Shown: piece after piece, positions 1 through 7,248 of the stretch
Layout: each line of letters starts with the position of its first letter
Numbering within the stretch: the first letter of the stretch is position 1
Assembly: GCA_937899245.1 (NCBI GenBank)
Contig: CALDKB010000048.1
Span: forward strand, 62,001 to 126,000
Source: an uncultured Bacteroidales bacterium
Lineage (GTDB): Bacteria > Bacteroidota > Bacteroidia > Bacteroidales > ML635J-15
Length of the DNA stretch: 64,000 nt
Direction: 5' to 3'
Notes under the pieces: generated by a model
What the model was told of the DNA's origin: nothing
Database searches by the model: none
The model's input: only the letters and a program-made list of their open reading frames with translations
Program-made: the position numbers and the translations under genes

Positions 1-957
1 AATGAATCGGTATTACCCTTGGAAAATAAACGGATTTTTGTTGCGGGTCCAAATGCTTCCGATTCGTTGATACCTCTTGGAAATTATAATGGCACTCCAG
101 AGCATGTGGTTACAATTGCCGAGGGGTTGAAAAATAAATTTAGCATTGTCGATTCTGTTGATAATGCCGATGTTGTGGTTTATGTCGGCGGGCTAACACC
201 GCAGCTGGAAGGAGAGGAATTGCCTGTGGATATTCCCGGCTTTTACAAAGGCGACAGGTATGTCATCGAATTGCCTGAATCTCAAGTTTGGGAACTGAAA
301 TATTTGCATGAAAAAAATAAGCCGGTTATTTTGATTCTATGCTCAGGAGGAGCTATAGCTCTTGAAAATGTACTCGACTTTGCCGATGCTGTAATGTTGT
401 GTTGGTATGGCGGCGAGGGAATCGGTGATGCTGTAGCATCTGTACTGGCTGGAGATATCGATAGTTTTGGCCGTCTGCCTGTTACCTTTTATAGAAATAC
501 TGGACAATTGCCGGATTTCGCAAGCTATGATATGGCTGGACGAACATATAGGTATCTTGATGAAAAACCTTTGTTCCCATTTGGTTATGGACTGTCGTAT
601 TCTAGCTTTAACTTGAAAGATGTTGACTTCGACAAAGAAAAGTTTATTGTTGATGGAAGTGTCATTTGCGACAGCAGCTGGAGTAATGCAACTTCTTCAA
701 AGGCGGTTGTTGAGGTGTACCTGAAGCGAGCTGATGCTGGATTTTATCCTCGCAAGTCATTGGTGGGATTAAAACCGGTAGCTGTTTCAAAAGGGGAATC
801 TGAAAGTTTTCAAATAGAGCTTGACAAATTTTGGTTCAGGTGCTTCGATGAAAATCTGCAGGATATGGAGGCACCGGCTGCTGGTACTGAATTTATTCTG
901 CAGGTTGGCTTCAGCAGCGATGATAACGATTTGATTGATATCACATTTACATATTGA
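1..957 (+). CDS. Glycoside hydrolase family 3, C-terminal part (partial at window edge)
   Basis: This is the C-terminal part of a GH3 glycosidase, probably a secreted beta-xylosidase or beta-glucosidase. The frame is open from base 1 and reads NESVLPLENKRIFVAGPNA, which is the usual start of the GH3 C-terminal alpha/beta domain, so the true start and the catalytic nucleophile domain lie off the window. Further signs are LGNYNGTP, the GGEGIGDA loop, DSFGRLPVTFY, GRTYRYL and PFGYGLSYSSF. A fibronectin III-like domain (about the last 100 residues) closes the protein. The TTG at 19 is only an internal codon. The next gene, a GH29 fucosidase, begins 4 bases after the stop, so the two are very likely co-transcribed in a glycan-degradation operon. 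The substrate cannot be fixed without the N-terminal domain. Confidence 0.9.
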   Translation, partial: NESVLPLENKRIFVAGPNASDSLIPLGNYNGTPEHVVTIAEGLKNKFSIVDSVDNADVVVYVGGLTPQLEGEELPVDIPGFYKGDRYVIELPESQVWELKYLHEKNKPVILILCSGGAIALENVLDFADAVMLCWYGGEGIGDAVASVLAGDIDSFGRLPVTFYRNTGQLPDFASYDMAGRTYRYLDEKPLFPFGYGLSYSSFNLKDVDFDKEKFIVDGSVICDSSWSNATSSKAVVEVYLKRADAGFYPRKSLVGLKPVAVSKGESESFQIELDKFWFRCFDENLQDMEAPAAGTEFILQVGFSSDDNDLIDITFTY

Positions 958-961
958 GTTT

Positions 962-2215
962 ATGAAAAGAATTTTTGTTTCTATATTCATAATTTTATTC
1001 ACTGCAAGCAACGGGTTTTCACAGTCTGATAGAAATCCGGAGACTGACAGCATAATTTTGAATCGAATAGACCAATGGCGCGACTTGAAATTTGGCTTTA
1101 TGGTTCACTGGGGTATGTACTCGCAGTGGGGCGTGGTTGAGTCGTGGAGTATTTGCAACGAGCCGTGGATCGACCGTAAGGGCGCTGATTATTATGAATA
1201 TAAAAAAGAATATCAGTCGTTGAACAAGACGTTTTGTCCTAAGCATTTTGATGCGAAGAGCTGGGCTTCGGCAGCAAAGAATGCAGGAATGAAATATATG
1301 GTCTTTACTACTAAGCACCACGATGGTTTTTGTATGTTTGATACAAGGCAGACCGATTATTCTGTGACAGGACCGGAGTGCCCGTATCATAATGCAGAAC
1401 AGCCGGATATTACTCGCGACATTGTCGATGCTTTCAGGGCCGAGAATATGTGGATTGGCTTGTATTTTTCAAAACCTGATTGGCATAGCGACGATTATTG
1501 GGCGCACGAATGGGCGACTCCAGACCGTAATGTGAACTATGACATTAACGAAAATAAGGAGCGTTGGCAAAGATTTAAGGATTTTACTTACAACCAATTG
1601 TACGAGATAACTCACAACTATGGCGATATCGATATTTTGTGGCTTGATGGGGGGTGGATTCGTCCTGAATGGAGCTTGACCGACGAGTCGCTTGAGTGGC
1701 TTGGATGTTGCCAGCGGATTCAAGATATTGATATGCCCAGAATTGCCGGTATGGCACGCGAAAACAATCCCGATTTGATTATTGTTGACCGAAGTGTAGG
1801 TGGAAAATATGAGAATTATCGCACTCCGGAACAGCAGGTTCCCGACAAATTGTTGGATTATCCTTGGGAAACTTGTATGAGTATGGGCGATAGCTGGTCG
1901 TATGTGGAGAATGATAATTATAAGAGTACTAGACAGTTGATACACACGTTGGTTGATGTGGTGGCAAAGGGTGGCAACTATTTGCTCAATGTCGGTCCGG
2001 ATGCTGATGGTCGTTTGCCAGAAATTGCTCTGCAGCGGATGGAAGAGATTGGCAAGTGGCTGAAAAACAACGGGAAGGCAATATATGGCACACGTCCACT
2101 ATATCCGTATTCGGAGGGGAATGTACGTTATACGCAGACAAAAGACGGCAAGCACAAATATGCCATAACTTTGCTCGATGATGGTGATTTCGCCAAGGTA
2201 AAGGAGATAAAGTAG
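962..2215 (+). CDS. Alpha-L-fucosidase, GH29 family, secreted
   Basis: The protein (417 aa) starts with a signal peptide (MKRIFVSIFIILFTASNGFS, cleavage near residue 20). The GH29 barrel follows: DLKFGFMVHWGMYSQW at about 41-56, FTTKHHDGF at 115-123 with the paired histidines that bind fucose, and GDIDILWLDGGW at 221-232 with Asp229 as the expected nucleophile. The ATG at 962 was chosen because it gives a clean signal peptide; an in-frame codon at 935 would overlap the upstream gene and bury it. The protein ends soon after the barrel, with only a short beta domain, so it is shorter than fucosidases that carry extra carbohydrate-binding modules. It probably works in the periplasm or on the surface with the GH3 enzyme encoded 4 bases upstream. 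The family is clear; the exact linkage is inferred. Confidence 0.92.
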   Translation: MKRIFVSIFIILFTASNGFSQSDRNPETDSIILNRIDQWRDLKFGFMVHWGMYSQWGVVESWSICNEPWIDRKGADYYEYKKEYQSLNKTFCPKHFDAKSWASAAKNAGMKYMVFTTKHHDGFCMFDTRQTDYSVTGPECPYHNAEQPDITRDIVDAFRAENMWIGLYFSKPDWHSDDYWAHEWATPDRNVNYDINENKERWQRFKDFTYNQLYEITHNYGDIDILWLDGGWIRPEWSLTDESLEWLGCCQRIQDIDMPRIAGMARENNPDLIIVDRSVGGKYENYRTPEQQVPDKLLDYPWETCMSMGDSWSYVENDNYKSTRQLIHTLVDVVAKGGNYLLNVGPDADGRLPEIALQRMEEIGKWLKNNGKAIYGTRPLYPYSEGNVRYTQTKDGKHKYAITLLDDGDFAKVKEIK

Positions 2216-2217
2216 TT

Positions 2218-3756
2218 CTATTGCCCCCAGTTTTCCTTGTCGAGACTTCTGTACTGGATTGCCTCTGCAATGTGCGAAGGCTGTATGTTTTCGGAATTGT
2301 CAAGGTCGGCAATAGTGCGAGCTACTTTCACGATGCGGTCGTATGCACGGGCAGAAAGATGCAGACGTTCCATTGCTGTTTTCAATAATGCAATACATGT
2401 TGTGTCCAATTTGCAAAACTCGCGGATTTGTTTTGATGACATTTGGGCGTTGCAGTAAATCTTTTGACTTTTCTCGAAACGTTTAGCCTGAATTTTTCTT
2501 GCCTCAATGACGCGTTTCTGTATATCGGTACTATGTTCTGCTTGTCCTGTATCGGCAAGTTTCTCGAACTTTACAGGTGTAACTTCAAGGTGAATGTCGA
2601 TTCTGTCTAACAAAGGTCCGGAAATTCGGCTCATATATTTCTGTACTGCCATTGGCGTACAAGTACATTCTTTTTCAGGATGGTTGTAGTATCCGCAAGG
2701 ACAAGGGTTCATAGATGCGACAAGCATAAGGCTTGCAGGATATTCCACAGTGAATTTTGCACGTGAGATAGTAACAACTCTATCTTCAAGGGGCTGTCGC
2801 ATTACTTCAAGCACAGTGCGTTTGAACTCAGGCAGTTCATCAAGAAAAAGCACTCCGTTGTGGGCTAGGGATATCTCTCCGGGCTGCGGGTATGTTCCGC
2901 CACCAACAAGGGCAACGTCAGAAATAGTATGATGAGGAGAACGGAACGGACGTCGAAGCATCAGCGATTTGCCAGCTTCCGTTTTCCCCGCTACAGAATG
3001 TATCTTGGTTGTTTCAATTGCTTCGTCGAGACTTAAAGGCGGCAAAATTGATGGTATTCTTTTGGCAAGCATTGTCTTTCCGGAACCCGGAGGTCCAATC
3101 ATAATTATGTTGTGACCTCCAGCAGCGGCTATTTCGAGGGCTCGCTTCACATTTTCCTGGCCCTTAACATCGGCAAAGTCCATGTCGTTTTCCAAAAATG
3201 TTTTCTGGAATTCCGCTTCAAGGTCAACGGTAATCCTTTCAAGAGTGCGGTCTCCATTTAGGAACTCCACCGTTTCGACAAGATTATGCACGCCATAAAC
3301 TTCAATTCCATCAACCACAGCGGCTTCGAGCGTATTTTCAACTGGGAGAATAACACCCTTGAATCCAGCTTCCTTTGCATTTATTGCAATAGGTAATGCA
3401 CCTTTTATCGGTTTTACGCTTCCGTCGAGTGAGAGTTCGCCCATGATCAAATATTGGTCGAGCAAATGTTCCGACATCTGTTCCGAGGCGGCAAGTACGC
3501 CGATAGCCATTGGCAAGTCATAAGAAGCACCTTCCTTACGCAAGTCGGCAGGCGCCATATTTATTACAATGCGTTTGCCAGGCCATTTGTAGCCGTTGTT
3601 GTTTATGGCGCTAATCATTCGCTGCTGGCTTTCCTTGATGGCATTGTCTGGAAGACCAACGAGAAAGAACTTGATTCCGTTAGAGACGTTAACTTCTATG
3701 GTAATCGTTTGTGCGTCGATGCCGTCGACGGCAGAACCGAAAGTCTTTACCAACAT
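2218..3756 (-). CDS. YifB/ComM family Mg-chelatase-like AAA+ ATPase
   Basis: This 512-residue protein has the two-part layout of the YifB/ComM family. The N-terminal Lon-protease-like domain (about 1-165) contains INMAPADLRKEGASYDLPMA. The AAA+ Mg-chelatase domain has Walker A GPPGSGKT at 221-228 and Walker B FLDELPEF near 305. NPCPCGYYNHPEKECTC near 350 is the cysteine cluster seen in the family, and the C-terminal helical domain contains ARAYDRIVKVARTIADL. ComM is a hexameric helicase that promotes branch migration when single-stranded DNA is integrated during natural transformation; that role is known for Vibrio and is inferred here. The stop lies 2 bases from the stop of the convergent GH29 gene. 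The next minus-strand gene upstream ends 2 bases before this start, so the two may be co-transcribed. Confidence 0.93.
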   Translation of the reverse strand: MLVKTFGSAVDGIDAQTITIEVNVSNGIKFFLVGLPDNAIKESQQRMISAINNNGYKWPGKRIVINMAPADLRKEGASYDLPMAIGVLAASEQMSEHLLDQYLIMGELSLDGSVKPIKGALPIAINAKEAGFKGVILPVENTLEAAVVDGIEVYGVHNLVETVEFLNGDRTLERITVDLEAEFQKTFLENDMDFADVKGQENVKRALEIAAAGGHNIIMIGPPGSGKTMLAKRIPSILPPLSLDEAIETTKIHSVAGKTEAGKSLMLRRPFRSPHHTISDVALVGGGTYPQPGEISLAHNGVLFLDELPEFKRTVLEVMRQPLEDRVVTISRAKFTVEYPASLMLVASMNPCPCGYYNHPEKECTCTPMAVQKYMSRISGPLLDRIDIHLEVTPVKFEKLADTGQAEHSTDIQKRVIEARKIQAKRFEKSQKIYCNAQMSSKQIREFCKLDTTCIALLKTAMERLHLSARAYDRIVKVARTIADLDNSENIQPSHIAEAIQYRSLDKENWGQ

Positions 3757-3758
3757 GG

Positions 3759-4787
3759 TTATTTCTCCTTTATTATGAATGAATAAACCGGGAAATGGTC
3801 GCTATATCCGCCTTGGTATGTCGTGCCGACATATGTGCGTAGCGGATAACCTTTGAACCGGCCTTCCTTCTGCGTGAGAAATGCCTTGTTGAACACATGG
3901 CTCTGGTAGTGTACGTATGTGGATTTGTCGTTGCTGACAAATGCAGGCGAGAATATCATCTGGTCGAATAGGTTCCATTTGTCGCCGTATGCCAATGAGC
4001 CGATTCCTTTCTTGAAGAGTTCTTCCATAGGATTGTAAAGTGTGCCTTTACCCATCATGTCTTTCTTTGGCACTGTGTTGCAATATTTTTTTACGCTTTC
4101 GTTTATAGGGTCGTCGTTGAGGTCGCCCATTGCAATGATTTTAGCGTTAGGATTAATTTTCATTATAGAGTCGAAAATGTGGCATGTCGTTGTAGCCGTT
4201 TCGGCACGGCGAGGAAGACTTCGCTTTTCTCCTCCAAGGCGTGATGGCCAGTGAAGGACGATAAAATGCATTTCTTCTCCATCGTAGATTCCTGATATTA
4301 CAATCTGGTCGCGGGTGATAAAGCCTTCCTGCTTCGTCTTTATCCGGTGCATTCTTACGTTTGTAACCTGAAAAAAGTCAGGGCGGTACAAAAGAGCACA
4401 GTCAACACCTCGGCGATCGGGACCGTCAATGTGCACAATCTGATAGTTGTACGGTCTCATTGCTTCACTATTTACAAGATCCTTAAGGGGCGTGATGTTT
4501 TCGACTTCGCTAACGCCAACGATCATCGGCGCCGTACCTGTTACATCGGCTCCAAGTTGGACAATTACACTTCCCATCCGTTCCATTTTCGAGAAATATT
4601 TCTCTGTATTCCAGTTTTTGGGAGATTCTGGCGTGAATTCAATGTCGTTGGCTCCGGGAATAGTGTCAAAAAGGTTTTCGAGATTATAGAATGCAATTGT
4701 GCCTATTTTGTATTCCTTCTTCTCTTGTGCGCTGGCTGCAAGAGACAATACTAGCAGAATGGCTATGGGTAGAAATATCTTTTTCAT
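3759..4787 (-). CDS. Endonuclease/exonuclease/phosphatase family protein, secreted
   Basis: The protein (342 aa) has a signal peptide, MKKIFLPIAILLVLSLAASA, followed by the EEP fold: FYNLENLFDT near the N-terminus, VGVSEVEN with the metal-binding Glu, GDLNDDP in the centre, and the closing SDHFPVY with the catalytic Asp-His pair. These enzymes cut phosphodiester bonds in nucleic acids or act as phosphatases; the substrate here is unknown. The ATG at 4787 was preferred over a longer reading frame because it starts exactly at the signal peptide, and a TAnnTTTG promoter element lies 33 bases upstream. The gene is followed after 2 bases by the ComM-like ATPase gene. Since the protein is exported, nutrient scavenging from DNA or phosphate esters is more likely than a repair role. 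Confidence 0.88.
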   Translation of the reverse strand: MKKIFLPIAILLVLSLAASAQEKKEYKIGTIAFYNLENLFDTIPGANDIEFTPESPKNWNTEKYFSKMERMGSVIVQLGADVTGTAPMIVGVSEVENITPLKDLVNSEAMRPYNYQIVHIDGPDRRGVDCALLYRPDFFQVTNVRMHRIKTKQEGFITRDQIVISGIYDGEEMHFIVLHWPSRLGGEKRSLPRRAETATTTCHIFDSIMKINPNAKIIAMGDLNDDPINESVKKYCNTVPKKDMMGKGTLYNPMEELFKKGIGSLAYGDKWNLFDQMIFSPAFVSNDKSTYVHYQSHVFNKAFLTQKEGRFKGYPLRTYVGTTYQGGYSDHFPVYSFIIKEK

Positions 4788-4819
4788 TAAAATTGAACCT
4801 TTCTTTTTTGTTGGAATTA

Positions 4820-4827
4820 CAAAGGTA
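4820..4827 (-). promoter_or_regulatory. TAnnTTTG promoter element (-7) for the EEP-family gene
   Basis: TACCTTTG on the minus strand matches the Bacteroidota -7 consensus and lies 33 bases before the ATG at 4787. No convincing -33 TTTG is visible. Confidence 0.45.
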
Positions 4828-4903
4828 CAACTTATTTGAGATTTTTTCATTCGATTGGAAAAATATTTGAACAATATTAGTATTTTTGGAACAAAAATAT
4901 TCT

Positions 4904-5494
4904 ATGGAAAATTTTACGATGCCCAATCCTCTGAATTATACCCATGATGTCAGAAAGGTGGATTTCTCAAAGTATAAGACTTCATACAACAAGGAGTTAG
5001 AGGAAAAGTTTCTTGCCGGTATAGAACTTTCAACCGAACATGTCCGCGAACTAATATATGGCTATACTTTTACAAAGGAATATGCACAAGAATACCGAGA
5101 TTCGATTTTTAGCATTTCCCATTGGTATGATATAATTGACAAGGCAGAAAGTATGCAGTTTTCTGAATTTGACCCCGACTCCGACATGGAGGATATGGAC
5201 GATGAGGAATGTGACGAAATCATAGATAGTGCAAGCGATATTGCCGATATGATTTTTTATGCCATATATAGCACCGGAGATGGAAAGTCCCCTGAAACTG
5301 CATTTTGTGTAATTGACACCTACCAGGAATACGAAATGCTTCAAAGGCTTTTTGGTCGCGATGTGCGTGTTACAAGGCAGACCTTGCTTGGAAATCATAT
5401 CGATTGCATCGAGTTCCAGTCTGGATTTTGCGGTTCAGAACAAAGCTTCAAGGTTTTCTTTGACATGAGCAGGAGATATGAGGTGGGTTATTAG
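4904..5494 (+). CDS. DUF4919-like hypothetical protein
   Basis: This acidic protein of 196 residues has no signal peptide or membrane segment. The segment GDGKSPETAFCVIDTYQEY, followed by LQRLFG, resembles the conserved C-terminal part of DUF4919 proteins, which are common in Bacteroidota and have no known function. The N-terminal half (YTFTKEYAQEYRDS) would fit the helical part of that family. A very acidic patch, DPDSDMEDMDDEECDE, sits in the middle. The ATG at 4904 is the most likely start; a TTG at 4886 and an ATG at 4919 are alternatives. The gene stands alone between the divergent EEP gene and rmuC. The DUF assignment is from memory of the motif. Confidence 0.75.
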   Translation: MENFTMPNPLNYTHDVRKVDFSKYKTSYNKELEEKFLAGIELSTEHVRELIYGYTFTKEYAQEYRDSIFSISHWYDIIDKAESMQFSEFDPDSDMEDMDDEECDEIIDSASDIADMIFYAIYSTGDGKSPETAFCVIDTYQEYEMLQRLFGRDVRVTRQTLLGNHIDCIEFQSGFCGSEQSFKVFFDMSRRYEVGY

Positions 5495-5564
5495 TTTTTT
5501 GAATTTTTATCAAAAAATGGGCGGCATCGTGTTGCATTTGCATCGAAGCTAATTTTATGTGAAT

Positions 5565-7052
5565 ATGGAAATTGTATTTTTATTTGTTGGTATTGCTGTC
5601 GGCGTAATAGCGGCTGTTGTCGTTTGTGTGTTGGTCAGCAGGACAAAACGCAAGCAGGTGGAACTAGAAAATGTAAATTTGAAAGCCAGGCTTGATGATG
5701 AACTGAAGAATTCAAGTTTGTTGTCTGTCGATTTGAAGAAAACGACAGCCGATTTCAATCTGCTGAAGAGCGAGAAGTCGGCTGTAGATGCAAGGCTTGA
5801 GACCGTCGGGAATCAGTTGAGCGATGAGATTGCTAATAGAAAACTCTCCGAAAAGGAAAAGGACACAAGGATCTTCGAACTAATCGAAACGGTAAAAAAT
5901 CTTAATGCCGAGAAGGAGAAGTTTTCCAACGAGCTGGAGATTGAAAGGAAACACTATTCTGAGGAATTGGAGAAACGCGAGGCGAAGCTTATTGAACAGA
6001 TAAAATACGCGCAGGAGCAACTTAAGAACACAACGCAGGAAATACTTAAGGAACGACAGCAGCAACTGCAAGACACAAACAAGGAACAATTAGACACAAT
6101 TCTAGTTCCATTGTCAAAAAATCTTGATGATTTTAAGAGACGAGTTAATGAAATTCACGAAAAGAATATTGAGGACAGGGCTTCGATGACCAAGGAACTT
6201 GATGTTTTGCGACGAATGAACGAAAGCATCGGCAAGGAGGCGATGGATTTGACAAATGCCTTGAAGGGCGAGTCGAAGACACAGGGAAACTGGGGTGAAA
6301 TGATTCTCGAGAAGCAACTTGAGCTAATGGGCTTTGTCGAGGGCAAGCATTATATTCGTCAGGGTTTTATTAAGGATGAAAACGGCTTTGATGTCAAAGG
6401 TGACGATGGTAAGAAATTGCAGCCCGACATTGTGATAAAGTATCCGAACAATACAGAAATAATTGTTGACTCAAAAGTCTCACTGACCAACTATGTTGAT
6501 TATGTAGGCGCTGAAAATGATGCTGAAAGGGAAACTTTTTTAAAGATGCATCTAACCTCCGTGAAAAACCATATTAACGAATTGTCCCAAAAGCAATATG
6601 GTCAGTTTAATCAGGGCCGATCTCCAGAGTTTGTCATGATGTTTGTGCCCAACGAGTCGGCATATATTGCAGCAATAAAGGCTGATGCAGGTTTGTGGAA
6701 TTATGCTTTCGAGAGAAAAATTGTTTTGCTGGGGCCATCAACGATTATGAGCGCCTTGAACTTGTCGCTGGACTTGTGGAAACGAGAAGACCAATCTGCA
6801 AATATCAAAAGGATTGTTGATGAGGCGAACAAACTATACGACAAGGTGTCTGGATTTTGCGAAACATTCAAGAAGGTCGGCGATAATTTGAAAACAGCTC
6901 AGGGAAATTACGAAACGGCATTGTCGCAATTGTCGGAGGGAAAAGGAAATGTAATCAGGCGGTTGGAAACAATGCGAAGTTTGGGCTTGTCGCCACAGAA
7001 AAAAATAACATTGGCGTCAGTAGAAGAGCAGAACGATGAAAATAATGAATAA
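5565..7052 (+). CDS. rmuC: DNA recombination protein RmuC homologue
   Basis: The protein (495 aa) starts with one membrane helix (about 3-24). A long coiled coil follows to about residue 210, rich in Lys and Glu (RKQQQ-like and EKEKF repeats). The RmuC nuclease-like domain then shows TQGNWGEMILEKQLELMG, LQPDIVIKYPNN and IIVDSKVSLTNY, the last two resembling the PD-(D/E)xK core. RmuC limits inversions at short inverted repeats and is thought to act as a membrane-anchored nuclease; its substrate is not firmly known. The ATG at 5565 begins the membrane helix directly; a GTG two codons earlier is possible. The gene lies 70 bases after the DUF4919-like gene. Confidence 0.92.
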   Translation: MEIVFLFVGIAVGVIAAVVVCVLVSRTKRKQVELENVNLKARLDDELKNSSLLSVDLKKTTADFNLLKSEKSAVDARLETVGNQLSDEIANRKLSEKEKDTRIFELIETVKNLNAEKEKFSNELEIERKHYSEELEKREAKLIEQIKYAQEQLKNTTQEILKERQQQLQDTNKEQLDTILVPLSKNLDDFKRRVNEIHEKNIEDRASMTKELDVLRRMNESIGKEAMDLTNALKGESKTQGNWGEMILEKQLELMGFVEGKHYIRQGFIKDENGFDVKGDDGKKLQPDIVIKYPNNTEIIVDSKVSLTNYVDYVGAENDAERETFLKMHLTSVKNHINELSQKQYGQFNQGRSPEFVMMFVPNESAYIAAIKADAGLWNYAFERKIVLLGPSTIMSALNLSLDLWKREDQSANIKRIVDEANKLYDKVSGFCETFKKVGDNLKTAQGNYETALSQLSEGKGNVIRRLETMRSLGLSPQKKITLASVEEQNDENNE

Positions 7053-7096
7053 AAATGTGGGGCGGACATTTCTCCCCTATTTTATTCTCCCGAACT

Positions 7097-7122
7097 TTAT
7101 TTATGATTTTAATCATAAATAA
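7097..7122. repeat. Perfect 12-bp AT-rich inverted repeat
   Basis: TTATTTATGATT is followed by TT and then by its exact reverse complement. The palindrome lies 45 bases after rmuC and about 110 bases before the promoter element of the GH3/beta-lactamase gene. It has no adjoining T-run, so it could be a weak terminator stem or a protein-binding operator. Confidence 0.6.
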
Positions 7123-7207
7123 TGGCATGAAAAATGTTCAACTTTTATTCAACATTACAGTTTTGATAAATATTTGTTTTGTCTTCAAAAGGCAAATGTA
7201 AAAGCTG

Positions 7208-7215
7208 TATATTTG
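7208..7215 (+). promoter_or_regulatory. TAnnTTTG promoter element for the GH3/beta-lactamase gene
   Basis: TATATTTG lies 33 bases before the ATG at 7249. Two TTTG sequences (7173-7176 and 7178-7181) lie upstream but at a longer spacing than usual for the -33 element. Confidence 0.45.
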
Positions 7216-7248
7216 TATGTTTTTTTATATTTAAATATAGATTATCAC

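Noticed and set aside
935..961. An earlier start for the GH29 gene at 935
   Set aside because: It would overlap the end of the GH3 gene and place nine extra residues before an otherwise perfect signal peptide.
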